A stretch of 51,012 nt of DNA from contig NZ_QPJT01000027.1 of assembly GCF_003337415.1 (NCBI RefSeq), positions 1 to 51,012 of the forward strand, read 5' to 3'. The DNA is from Anaerobacterium chartisolvens (lineage in GTDB: Bacteria > Bacillota > Clostridia > Acetivibrionales > DSM-27016). Positions within the stretch are counted from its first letter, which is position 1, and each line of letters begins with the position of its first letter. This document shows, piece after piece, positions 8,017-16,636 of this stretch. Position numbers and translations under genes: made by a program. A model generated the notes under the pieces. It was not told where the DNA came from. It ran no database searches and saw nothing but the letters and a program-made list of their open reading frames with translations.

Positions 8017-9003
8017 CTATCTTTTTTGATTTTTAAAATAATAATACCTTTGCTTTTCATCTTCGCTGAGCAGCTCATCCCATGGGCTGGAGCCCAAAGG
8101 GTAATTCCTGTCGGGCTTCTTACACTTAAGACAAACAGGTATTTTGGCCTTGCAGGATAAAATTTCATGCTTTTTGTTTGTGATTTCATCGGGGTGTATG
8201 TCTTTTAAATTACCAATAACATTTTCTTTTTTATAATAATCGCATGAACATATTACCACATCACCATTCCAGCATACCGTATCGGTAAAGAACATCTGGC
8301 TGCACCATACGTCAAAGTCATAGTTAACGGGGGGATATGAGTCGAAGTCCTCGTTGAATGAATCGTTGCTTAAATAGCCGCCCCTGTTCCACGGCTGATT
8401 ATCTTCCTCTATGTCTACCTCCAGCCCTCTTGCGTTCCAGAAATCCACTATTTCCTGAGTGGTACTGGTAATATATTTGTTTTTAATCCAGCTTATAATT
8501 ATCGAAATATTGTTCTTAGAAGCCAGCTTGGACATATACTCGACATTTTTTAACGAGGTGCTGAAATCAAGTCCCATTGACAGCCTATACTCACGCTCGT
8601 TAATTCCCCAAAAGCTTATATTCAAGTGATTTATGCCGGCCTCAACAAGCCTGCCGGCTTTTTCCTCATTTAACAGGGAAGCATTTGTAAACAATACGGC
8701 TTTAAAATTCCGTGATCGCACATGCCTTACAAAGTCGAAAATTTTGCTGTGTAATAAAGGCTCTCCCATGCCTGCAAAGGATATAAAAGGATAACGCGTG
8801 CCCTCTGCAATTTTATTTATGGCAAGCCCTTCTCTGTAATTTTCATACTTTTCTATAATGGTATGAAATGTGTCCTCATCCATAAAGCCTTTTTCAGCAG
8901 TTAACTGATCCCTCGGACATGCTAAACAACTGGCATTGCAATGATTGGTCAATTCCAGCTCAACCTCCGTAGGCTCAGGCTTTTCCGACAATCTGTTTTC
9001 CAT
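8017..9003 (-). CDS. radical SAM protein, SPASM/twitch type (BtrN-like layout)
   Basis: The 328-residue protein starts with VELELTNHCNASCLACPR, a C-x3-C-x2-C motif placed very near the N terminus as in BtrN (whose N terminus reads EVEVNSQCNRTCWYCPN as I recall it). FAGMGEPLLHSKIFDF follows. The C-terminal part has several cysteines (VCWNGDVVICSCDYY, SCKAKIPVCLKCKKPDR) suited to auxiliary clusters. It is the first gene of the minus-strand arm, starting at ATG 9003 behind AAGGGGA. The best guess is an anaerobic dehydrogenase acting on the cyclitol or sugar; a role as the inosamine dehydrogenase competes with the zinc enzyme at 4962-5981. Confidence 0.8.
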   Translation of the reverse strand: MENRLSEKPEPTEVELELTNHCNASCLACPRDQLTAEKGFMDEDTFHTIIEKYENYREGLAINKIAEGTRYPFISFAGMGEPLLHSKIFDFVRHVRSRNFKAVLFTNASLLNEEKAGRLVEAGINHLNISFWGINEREYRLSMGLDFSTSLKNVEYMSKLASKNNISIIISWIKNKYITSTTQEIVDFWNARGLEVDIEEDNQPWNRGGYLSNDSFNEDFDSYPPVNYDFDVWCSQMFFTDTVCWNGDVVICSCDYYKKENVIGNLKDIHPDEITNKKHEILSCKAKIPVCLKCKKPDRNYPLGSSPWDELLSEDEKQRYYYFKNQKR

Positions 9004-9558
9004 ATCATTTCCCCTTCACACAGTTTTATTATAAATAAGCTTACAACCTTAAAAAACATTTCACATTCTTGCGGCATAGACTGATAATGATAACCTCCGG
9101 CAAACCTATTGATTGAATAAAGAAAACCTTGTACAGACATACAGATAGCCGCTTGCAGCAGGAAAAAAGACATTTCAGGCGTTAACAGTTTATATACTTA
9201 CATTTATGATTTAATTGTCTAGTAATTACTGGCAAAATCTATTATTGAAATTATATCTTGAATTTTAACATATTACAACTATTTTTATATATTTTCCTTG
9301 TAAAAGCGCATTTTTTATTTTATTTATTGCTAATTTGTGAAGCTTTTATACTTTATTTAATAAAATTTTACATTTAATAATTAAAAGTGTTGTAATATGC
9401 GGATAATTTTGCTAAAATTAGTTAATGAAATATATTTCAAAATATACTAATAACGACAAAATATAACAACAATCGTGTAAATATTTATACTTTACTCCGC
9501 AATATTATTCTATGTCAGAAAATTCACTGTTAACAGCATGTCTTTAAGAGAGGTTAAT
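9004..9558. other. AT-rich divergent intergenic region of the cluster
   Basis: About 555 bases separate the first genes of the two arms. I see no convincing gene. The part at 9200-9480 is very AT-rich. A plausible plus-strand promoter is noted separately at 9390-9418. For the minus strand I see only weak candidates around 9190-9240. No clear regulator binding palindrome and no terminator was found, and no pathway-specific regulator gene exists in the cluster as seen here. Confidence 0.6.
9390..9418 (+). promoter_or_regulatory. candidate sigma-A promoter for the right arm
   Basis: TTGTAA (9390-9395) and TAAAAT (9413-9418) are separated by 17 bases in an AT-rich stretch upstream of the deoxy-scyllo-inosose synthase gene. 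The -35 box is a partial match to TTGACA. It is the best-spaced pair I found in the divergent gap; AT richness makes chance matches likely. Confidence 0.4.
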
Positions 9559-10713
9559 ATGAGAAAGGAATTTAACATATTGTTTGCCGAACAAAAAAAT
9601 AATCACAGATTATACGAGATAGAATTCGGTTCGCAAATATATAAATATTATTTATATACCTTCATTGATGAAGAATATATAACACATATAAGTGAGATAG
9701 AGGATGCAGAGTCTTTTTTTATAATATGTGATAAAAATATCGAGCAAATATATGGGCAAAAGCTGCTGAGAACTATTGGAAGGTATTACAAATGTAATTT
9801 AATATCCTTTGAATGTGAAGAGAGAAACAAAAATCTAAAAATTCTTGAAGAGCTAATTGAGAGGGTTCTTGAAAAAAAAGCGACAAGGCGTACCTGTATA
9901 ATAGCGCTGGGCGGAGGCATTTGCGGAAATATGGCAGGTATGGTTGCCGCCCTGCTGTTCCGGGGGATTAAGTTTATCCATATACCTACTTCACTAATGG
10001 CGGTACTGGATTCCGTTTTATCGCTTAAGCAGGCAATAAACTCAGGCCGCGGCAAGAATTTGATAGGTACCTTTTACAGGCCTGAGATGGTAATATCAAG
10101 CATGGATTTTTTAATAACCCTACCCGAGCGTGAAATAGTGTCGGGCCTTTGTGAAGTGGTGAAGAATTCGTTAACAATTTTACCCGACAGTATAGACGGA
10201 ATATTTGATACGCTTAATAAAAACAGCGATTACTCCAAGGAGGATTATCTCTATTTTGTGGATTTGTCGATAAAGGCTAAAACCCATGTCATGAGAGATG
10301 ATCCTTATGAAAAGCATGATGCGCTGATACTGGAATACGGTCATACGATAGGCCATGCTATTGAGCTGTCTACCAACGGCGCAATAACGCATGGCGAGGC
10401 AGTCGGATTGGGAATGCTGTGTGCGGCAGAGATTTCGCGTGAATTAGGATATTTGTCTAAAGACGATGTGGAGTTGCATAAGGTGCTTTTGGAAAAGGCG
10501 GGAGCGCCTGTAAAAATTCCCGGCTATTTAAAGCCTGAAGCTATTTTATCAATTATGAAATTTGATAACAAAAGGGGGTACCTTAGCAGCCAAAAGGGAA
10601 TATTCCATATGGTGCTGCTCGAAAAGATTGGAAAACCATTATTTAACGGAGAAAAAATTCTTACTCCTGTCCCGGAAGACTTAGCAAGGCACGCTATTTC
10701 AAAATTATATTGA
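9559..10713 (+). CDS. btrC: 2-deoxy-scyllo-inosose synthase
   Basis: This enzyme cyclises glucose-6-phosphate to 2-deoxy-scyllo-inosose, the committed step to 2-deoxystreptamine. The 384-residue protein belongs to the dehydroquinate-synthase fold: NAD motif ALGGGICGNMAGMVAA, then DSVLSLKQAINSGRGKNLIG. Dehydroquinate synthases have DSSVGGKTGIN at that place; the SLKQA version is typical of DOI synthases (BtrC, NeoC, KanC). Metal ligands are visible in GLCEVVKN, YGHTIGHAIE and THGEAVGLG. I prefer ATG 9559, with AGAGAGG five bases upstream, over ATG 9538. It opens the plus-strand arm. This gene is the strongest single piece of evidence for aminoglycoside synthesis. Confidence 0.92.
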   Translation: MRKEFNILFAEQKNNHRLYEIEFGSQIYKYYLYTFIDEEYITHISEIEDAESFFIICDKNIEQIYGQKLLRTIGRYYKCNLISFECEERNKNLKILEELIERVLEKKATRRTCIIALGGGICGNMAGMVAALLFRGIKFIHIPTSLMAVLDSVLSLKQAINSGRGKNLIGTFYRPEMVISSMDFLITLPEREIVSGLCEVVKNSLTILPDSIDGIFDTLNKNSDYSKEDYLYFVDLSIKAKTHVMRDDPYEKHDALILEYGHTIGHAIELSTNGAITHGEAVGLGMLCAAEISRELGYLSKDDVELHKVLLEKAGAPVKIPGYLKPEAILSIMKFDNKRGYLSSQKGIFHMVLLEKIGKPLFNGEKILTPVPEDLARHAISKLY

Positions 10714-10785
10714 TTTAAATAGTGTGTTGATAAAACGGTGTTGTAAATAAGACTTAAGACTACAAGTAAAGGAGACAACCTTAAG

Positions 10786-12132
10786 ATGGCAGATATATTA
10801 TTAATTAATCCGCCTCTATATGATACATCAGAGCTGGGAAAACTGGATTGTGACGAGCATTGGTCGCCTCCGCTGGGAATAGCATATATTGCAGCTACCC
10901 TTTCGCACAACAAATTTGATGTAAAGGCTCTGGATTTATATTATACTCCGATGGACAAAGCAAAGGATATTATAAAGAAGGAGTTGGGTTGTATTGTCGG
11001 TATTTCGTGCTTTTCAGAGCAAAGGGTTTCGGCATACAGAATAATTCAATACATCCGTTCATTAAGCAGGGATGTTTTAATTGTGGTGGGAGGGCCCCAC
11101 AGCAATTTTTTATATAAGCAAATGCTGGAAAGCTTTCCTATAGATGCCGTCGTGCTGGGAGAAGGTGAATTAACCTTTCTGGAATTGACGAGGGCATACA
11201 TGTGCAAAAAACCTTTGCATGAGGTAGCCGGTCTGGCATTGAAGGGTGAGATGGGAGTATATCTGACAAAGCAAAGGGGATTGATAGCGGATTTGGATAG
11301 TATGCCGTTTCCTGCATATGAGCATTTTGTAGATACAAAGTATGCTTCCATAGAGTGGTTCCGTGAGCTCGAGGTTGGAGGAGTTAAGGCAAACAGCCTC
11401 AAATGGACCGCAATTGTCGGCAGCAGAGGCTGTGCATATGAGTGCAGTTTTTGCTCCACGCCGTATTTTTGGCAAAGGCATTGGAGAAAAAGATCTCCAC
11501 AAAATATTGTCGATGAAATAGAATTTTTAAATAAGGTCTATGGCTATGAGTTTATAGACTTTTCCGATGATATATTTACTCTCGATCAAAAGTGGGCCAT
11601 AGAAATATGCAAGGAGATCATAAAAAGAGATATTCCTATTTCGTGGAATTGCTGCACCAGAGCCGATGCGGTTTCCGAGGAACTCCTTTACTGGATGAAA
11701 AGAGCCGGATGCCTTTTTACGGCGTATGGAATAGAATCCTTTTCTTCAAAAATATTAAACGCCGTAAATAAGAAAATAACAAGGGATACCATATTGCAGG
11801 CTTGCGAAATGAGCAGCAAGGCAGGCATGAATATAGAGTTTTTGCTTATAGTAGGCAGTCCGGGGGAAACAGATGAAACTATAGAGGAGACCGTTCAATT
11901 AATTGATTCGGTGAAGCCCTTCGCGGTTGCTCCAAGCATACTGACAATATTCCCCGGAACAAAGCTCTATCAAGACGCGGTAAAGGACAATTTTATAAAT
12001 GATGATTATTGGCTTTCGGAATTACCTTGTCCCTATGACACAAGAGAGCACAGTATAGATGTGTTAAAAGAATGGTACGACCGAATAAAGTCCTTAGATA
12101 ACGTGGAAAAGGCTCAAAGACCTGATTTATGA
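10786..12132 (+). CDS. cobalamin-binding-domain radical SAM enzyme
   Basis: The 448-residue protein begins with ILLINPPLYD and has a B12-binding-like domain (SPPLGIAYIAATLSH, IVVGGPHSNF, VVLGEGELTFLEL). The radical SAM motif is GSRGCAYECSFCSTP (C-x3-C-x2-C near residue 220). The barrel continues with DDIFTLDQKWAIEIC and GIESFSSKILN. This is the common class B B12/radical SAM layout of BchE- and GenK/GenD1-type enzymes. The gene follows the DOI synthase by 72 bases and has a strong AAAGGAGA site. The likely job is C-methylation or deoxygenation of a ring carbon; the sequence alone does not decide which. Confidence 0.85.
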   Translation: MADILLINPPLYDTSELGKLDCDEHWSPPLGIAYIAATLSHNKFDVKALDLYYTPMDKAKDIIKKELGCIVGISCFSEQRVSAYRIIQYIRSLSRDVLIVVGGPHSNFLYKQMLESFPIDAVVLGEGELTFLELTRAYMCKKPLHEVAGLALKGEMGVYLTKQRGLIADLDSMPFPAYEHFVDTKYASIEWFRELEVGGVKANSLKWTAIVGSRGCAYECSFCSTPYFWQRHWRKRSPQNIVDEIEFLNKVYGYEFIDFSDDIFTLDQKWAIEICKEIIKRDIPISWNCCTRADAVSEELLYWMKRAGCLFTAYGIESFSSKILNAVNKKITRDTILQACEMSSKAGMNIEFLLIVGSPGETDETIEETVQLIDSVKPFAVAPSILTIFPGTKLYQDAVKDNFINDDYWLSELPCPYDTREHSIDVLKEWYDRIKSLDNVEKAQRPDL

Positions 12133-12187
12133 GCATATAAAAGGTTTTTACATATAGTGGGTTATATTAAAGGGGGCTGGGATTGAT

Positions 12188-13501
12188 ATGAATACCTCTC
12201 TTTTAAGGGGATGGACGAGCACCTCCGCCTATGAAGAGGGCTGTTTAAGGTTTCCTTCTGTTAAGGAAGCCAAAGGCATCTATTTGTATGGCTATGATGG
12301 CAAAAGATATATCGATACTAAAAGTCAGATGATGAATGTCAGTTTCGGGCATGGGATACAGGCATTTAGAGATGCCGTGCTTAAGCAGTGGGATCAGGTG
12401 GCATATATCCCTACCATGGACGGGCATGGCAACAAAGCCGCAGAAGCATTTGCGGACAAGCTGCTGGGGCTTCTCCCCGGGGATTTTAAATCTGTTTATT
12501 GCTCAGGCAGCGGAACCTCCTGCTGCGAGGTTGCCGTACAGGTGGCGAGAGATTACTGGCTGGGACGTGGAAGGGAGGAAAAGAAGGGCATTATTTCCAT
12601 TACAGGCGGCTACCATGGCAATTCGGCAATGATGTCTGAAATTTCGGAATATAGTGAACATAACCGGGCATACAGGCTCAATAACCGGGAGGAATACTTA
12701 AAGGTGCTTCAGCCGTACTGTTACCGGTGTCCCTTGGATTTATCTTCCCATGAATGCGGTGAAGGGTGCGCCGCTTTGCTGACAAAACAGGTACAGGAGC
12801 TTGACACCGATAAAATAGGAGCAATTATTTTTGAAGCGGTTCAAGGAAACGGCATGATAGCTTTGCCCCGTACATATATGGAGACACTTAGCCAATTGGC
12901 TAAGGAGCATGATATGCTTTTAATAGCCGATGAAGTATTGACAGGCTTCGGCAGAACAGGATATGACTTTGCGTTTCAGAAATACAACATACTTCCTGAC
13001 ATTATCTGCTTATCGAAGACAATATCGAACGGGCTGCTTCCTTTGGGTGCTACGGTGTTCAACCGAAAAATTACCGACATGCTAAGGGATAAGGAAATCC
13101 ATATAGGCTCTACTCAGGATGGGAATCCTGTATGTACCTCCCTTGGGGCGGCGATTATTGATTATTTTGCCGGCTTTGAATGGTCGCTTAGAGTCAGGGA
13201 GCTGGGAGAATACTTCCTCAAAGCCTTGAAAAATAATCTTTCGGAGTATCCTATTGTAGGAGATATCAGAGGCACGGGACTGTTAATTTGCATTGAATTA
13301 GTCAGCGATAAGAATGAAAAAAAGCCTGTGGAAGACATGGGCCCTGTTCATGACGGCTTTATTGAAAACGGACTTTTTGTATTTATCGAAGCAAATTATG
13401 TTTATTTTGTACCCCCTTACACCATAGATGAAAGTGTTATTGACTATATTATAAGCAAGCTTAAGTTGGTTTTAGAGGAGTATCTATATAGGATGAAATA
13501 A
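12188..13501 (+). CDS. class III PLP aminotransferase
   Basis: The 437-residue protein has class III features: SGSGTSCCEVAVQVA (phosphate-binding region), SITGGYHGNSAMM, ADEVLTGFGRTGYDFAF and the Schiff-base lysine K277 in CLSKTISNGLLPLG. A cysteine-rich insert near residues 177-192 (PYCYRCPLDLSSHECGEGC) is uncommon and resembles a small metal-binding knuckle. It is the second class III enzyme of the cluster, and 6'-amination of an oxidised paromamine is a reasonable role for one of them. ATG follows AAAGGGGG. The stop codon coincides with the left end of a family B repeat. Confidence 0.85.
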   Translation: MNTSLLRGWTSTSAYEEGCLRFPSVKEAKGIYLYGYDGKRYIDTKSQMMNVSFGHGIQAFRDAVLKQWDQVAYIPTMDGHGNKAAEAFADKLLGLLPGDFKSVYCSGSGTSCCEVAVQVARDYWLGRGREEKKGIISITGGYHGNSAMMSEISEYSEHNRAYRLNNREEYLKVLQPYCYRCPLDLSSHECGEGCAALLTKQVQELDTDKIGAIIFEAVQGNGMIALPRTYMETLSQLAKEHDMLLIADEVLTGFGRTGYDFAFQKYNILPDIICLSKTISNGLLPLGATVFNRKITDMLRDKEIHIGSTQDGNPVCTSLGAAIIDYFAGFEWSLRVRELGEYFLKALKNNLSEYPIVGDIRGTGLLICIELVSDKNEKKPVEDMGPVHDGFIENGLFVFIEANYVYFVPPYTIDESVIDYIISKLKLVLEEYLYRMK

Positions 13502-13675
13502 AGATTTTACAAACATGGAGGATATAATTGCTTACAGAAATTTTTAACTACAACGAAAAGACGCCTTGCGGGGAAATGTCTCATGGGTATGACATCAGGC
13601 GCTTTTCTTAGATGTATTCCTTACGGGTCAAAAAAATTTCTTTCATCAAATTATATCCTCCATGTAAAATCTTTA
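13500..13675 (+). repeat. family B hairpin repeat, full copy (B1)
   Basis: Outer arms are AAGATTTTAC plus ATGGAGGATATAATT at 13501-13529 and AATTATATCCTCCATG plus TAAAATCTTT at 13649-13674; they pair almost perfectly apart from a 3-base bulge. Inside, GAAAAGACGCCT pairs with AGGCGCTTTTC (one bulge) and ATGTC with GACAT. A truncated reverse-oriented copy lies at 183-283. The element begins at the stop codon of the aminotransferase gene and ends 62 bases before the next start. I see no coding frame. It is MITE-like in form. Confidence 0.8.
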
Positions 13676-13737
13676 TTGCTAAATATATAAAAGTAAACGG
13701 CAGGTCTATTTAAGAAAAAGATGAGGTGGATTATACG

Positions 13738-15651
13738 GTGGTTAAAAACAAAATACCGGTTTATGCAATACATTTGAATTGCGACAGGCCTCCATTCGGG
13801 TTGGGGCTGATAATTTCATATTTAAAGCAAAGCTTGGCTCCTGAGGAGATTGAGCGGCTTGATTTTTCCTCGGGGTATATAATAGATGCTGAAAGGCTCA
13901 GAGAGGAAATAGAAGAAAAGGGTAATGGGATATTTCTGTTCTCAACCTATCTTTGGAATATTAATTCTCATATGGCGGAAAGCGTTTTAATAAAAAACCG
14001 CTTTGAGGATGCTATGATTGTTTTTGGAGGCCCCTTTATACCACGGGATGAGGAATTGGCGAAAAGGTTCATTGTGGAACATCCTCATATTGACGTAATG
14101 GTTCTTGGGGAGGGTGAGGATGCCGTCTTAAATGTAATCAGGAGCTACTTATCGGATAAAAAGTATCACGACATCCGGGATATTACTTATATTAAGGGGA
14201 GTGAGCCTGTATTTACAGGGATAGGGTGCATTGATGATGTCAAAAAGCTTTCCTCTCCGTACTTGAGCGGAGAATATGATTCGTTTCTGTCTGTACATAA
14301 GCCTCACATGGTGACGCTTGAGACAACCCGGGGGTGTCCCTTCAAATGTGCTTTCTGTGACTGGGGCCAATCCACAAACCAGAAGATAAGGGAGTTTGAC
14401 TTAGAAAGAATTTATAATGAGCTGGAATGGGTGGGAAAAAACAAAATTCCCGTAATTGAGCTGTCGGACTCTAATTTAGGGATACTCAAGCGTGATATCA
14501 AAGTAGCGGAGTATATTTGTGAAATCAAGGAAAGGTATGGATTTCCAAAAGAGATTGCCGCCAATTTTGCCAAGAACAGCCATGATAATGTTATAGAAAT
14601 TATAAAGAAGACAAAAGAGGCGGGGCTTGTATCTCAGGCTATTTTGTCCATTCAGACGTTACATTCCGAAACGTTGAGAATCATCGGACGCAAAAACTTA
14701 AATGAAGAGCATTACCGCAAATCGCTTGAATTGTTCAGGGGCTTGAATCTGCCCGTAACAATAGAATTGATGCTTGGACTGCCAAGGTCTACGACACAGT
14801 CCTTTATGTCTGATCTCCAGTGGGCATGTGACTTTAATCTTGGTGTGTATGTCCATTTCACCATCTTAATTCCCAATACTGAAATTTCAAGAAGGGATTT
14901 CAGAGAGAAGTATAAAATAGTAACGGCGGCAGAGAGCAATTTGTCTGACCCTGAATATCTCCTCGAGATAGGGCTTAAGCCCATTAATGAAAATCAGGTG
15001 GTGTCTCTTGAGAGCATGAGTCAGAATGAGTTTATAAAAATGATGAAGCTTACGGCATTATTTAATACCTTTTACGGAGAATCCATTTTAAAGTATGTTA
15101 TGTTTTTCTTAAAGAATGAGCATAACATACTTCAAACTCAATTCCTATACGATTTACAGCACAACGATCTGAGTGAATACCCGCAAATTCTGAAGCTTAG
15201 GGACAGGGGAGACCCGGATGAAACAACCGTTCCGTTTACAGGCCATGAGGGAGTGCTGTGGGACACTGTTTATGAAAACGGATGGGAAAAATTCTACTCC
15301 GAGGTAAAGCAATATATCTTGGCCAATTACGACATTGCCGACGGAGAGGAATTACAGACCGTACTGGATATTCAGCAGTTTGTAATGGGGTATTACGGCA
15401 GGACGCTTCCTGCGACACGTGAGTTTAAATACGACTTCCCTCAATATTTTAAGGACATTGTGGGAGGGAAGAAAAATAAAGGTCTGGCTGAGTATGGGAA
15501 ATGCCGCATTAAGGTAACCGACCCCTTGAATTTATGCTCAAAAAGCTCAAAGCCTGATTATTATGAACCCCATCATGGGCATATAGAGCTGGCATCGGAT
15601 TTAAACGCCATCAGATTCGGCTTTGACTTAAATGAAATAAAAGATTATTGA
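13738..15651 (+). CDS. cobalamin-binding-domain radical SAM enzyme with long C-terminal extension
   Basis: The protein has about 637 residues. The N-terminal domain resembles B12-binding domains (PPFGLGLIISYLKQ, MIVFGGPFIP, VMVLGEGEDAVLNVI); the radical SAM motif is TTRGCPFKCAFCDWG near residue 205; a C-terminal region of roughly 250 residues follows, ending in a segment rich in His and Tyr (YYEPHHGHIELA). I chose GTG 13738 because GAGGTGGA lies about eight bases upstream; GTG 13726 is an alternative. It begins a tight run of radical SAM genes (next start 14 bases on). The 'CDWG' form is frequent in uncharacterised B12/radical SAM proteins. The reaction is unknown. Confidence 0.83.
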   Translation: MVKNKIPVYAIHLNCDRPPFGLGLIISYLKQSLAPEEIERLDFSSGYIIDAERLREEIEEKGNGIFLFSTYLWNINSHMAESVLIKNRFEDAMIVFGGPFIPRDEELAKRFIVEHPHIDVMVLGEGEDAVLNVIRSYLSDKKYHDIRDITYIKGSEPVFTGIGCIDDVKKLSSPYLSGEYDSFLSVHKPHMVTLETTRGCPFKCAFCDWGQSTNQKIREFDLERIYNELEWVGKNKIPVIELSDSNLGILKRDIKVAEYICEIKERYGFPKEIAANFAKNSHDNVIEIIKKTKEAGLVSQAILSIQTLHSETLRIIGRKNLNEEHYRKSLELFRGLNLPVTIELMLGLPRSTTQSFMSDLQWACDFNLGVYVHFTILIPNTEISRRDFREKYKIVTAAESNLSDPEYLLEIGLKPINENQVVSLESMSQNEFIKMMKLTALFNTFYGESILKYVMFFLKNEHNILQTQFLYDLQHNDLSEYPQILKLRDRGDPDETTVPFTGHEGVLWDTVYENGWEKFYSEVKQYILANYDIADGEELQTVLDIQQFVMGYYGRTLPATREFKYDFPQYFKDIVGGKKNKGLAEYGKCRIKVTDPLNLCSKSSKPDYYEPHHGHIELASDLNAIRFGFDLNEIKDY

Positions 15652-15664
15652 AAGGGGGTTTAAC

Positions 15665-16636
15665 ATGGATAAGGGTGAATTTCTCAAGGTTAAATATGAT
15701 GATTACACCTATAAAGAAAGAATGCTGTTGATGTATACCGATAAATGCACGGCAAATTGCTCACATTGCGCCGCGGAATCGTCGCCATACAACAATTCCA
15801 AAATGAGCGTGGAGGAAGCCCGGCAATATATTGAAATTGCGGCTTCAAAGGGCTTTAAATGCATATTGTGGACAGGGGGAGAGGTATTCATCTATTACGA
15901 TGAAATTGTGGAATTAACCGAATATGGGCATTCACTCGGACTTGCCTTTACAATCGACACAAATGCTTACTGGGCCGTGTCGGAAGCGATTGCCTGTGAA
16001 AAGCTGGAGCGTCTGCAGCGGGCGGGAGTTGTTCATATTGGTGTAAGCTGTGACGCCTTTCATTTAAAGTATATTCCTGTCCAAAGGGTTGTTAATGCTG
16101 TTAAAGCCGCGCAGCATTTGAGCCTGAGCTCAATCGTGAGCTTTACATACAGCGGAGACGGGGAGGCGGATAATAAGATACTTAATGATCTTAAGGATTT
16201 CAAAGTCCCGTTTGAAGCCTGCGCAGTTGCAAAGGTGGGGTTTGCCAAGAGCCTCCCCGAGGAAGTGTTCGGAAGTATTGATATTTCTCAGGTGGGAGAT
16301 TGCGGGGAGCTTGGCCCTCTGGTGCGTCCCGGAGGAAGCGTTATAGGATGCTGCAATCCCACAGTACCGAAGGAATCTCCCGTGTTCATAGGAACAGGCA
16401 GAGGGAATTTTGAAGAGAATGTCGGCAGGTATCTGAAATCAGATTGTATAAATTCCATAAGTGAGCTTGGCTTTAAGACGTTTTATAACATGCTGTCTGA
16501 AGACAGTGCTTTTAGTAAATATAAAATGAAGAAATACTCTCACTGCTGTGAATTCTGTGAGGACATTTTTACAAACAAGTATTTATCGGGGAAGATTATA
16601 GGCTTTATAGAAAAATCCAAGGAGTCGAATCAATGA
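15665..16636 (+). CDS. radical SAM protein, tandem paralog 1
   Basis: The 323-residue protein carries MYTDKCTANCSHCAAE (C-x3-C-x2-C, about residues 27-34), WTGGEVFIYYDEIVEL and IDTNAYWA, then SCDAFHLKYIPVQRV. C-terminal cysteines (GDCGELG, GCCNPT, YSHCCEFCEDIF) could bind an extra cluster. It is clearly paralogous to the next gene and overlaps it by 4 bases (ATGA), so translation is probably coupled and the two proteins may form a complex. No ribosomal peptide precursor is seen nearby. I do not recognise a characterised relative. Confidence 0.8.
   Translation: MDKGEFLKVKYDDYTYKERMLLMYTDKCTANCSHCAAESSPYNNSKMSVEEARQYIEIAASKGFKCILWTGGEVFIYYDEIVELTEYGHSLGLAFTIDTNAYWAVSEAIACEKLERLQRAGVVHIGVSCDAFHLKYIPVQRVVNAVKAAQHLSLSSIVSFTYSGDGEADNKILNDLKDFKVPFEACAVAKVGFAKSLPEEVFGSIDISQVGDCGELGPLVRPGGSVIGCCNPTVPKESPVFIGTGRGNFEENVGRYLKSDCINSISELGFKTFYNMLSEDSAFSKYKMKKYSHCCEFCEDIFTNKYLSGKIIGFIEKSKESNQ

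Noticed and set aside
8949-9173. 74-codon minus-strand frame upstream of the radical SAM gene
   Set aside because: It overlaps the true start of 8017-9003 in another frame and contains no recognisable domain; the region reads better as a promoter gap.
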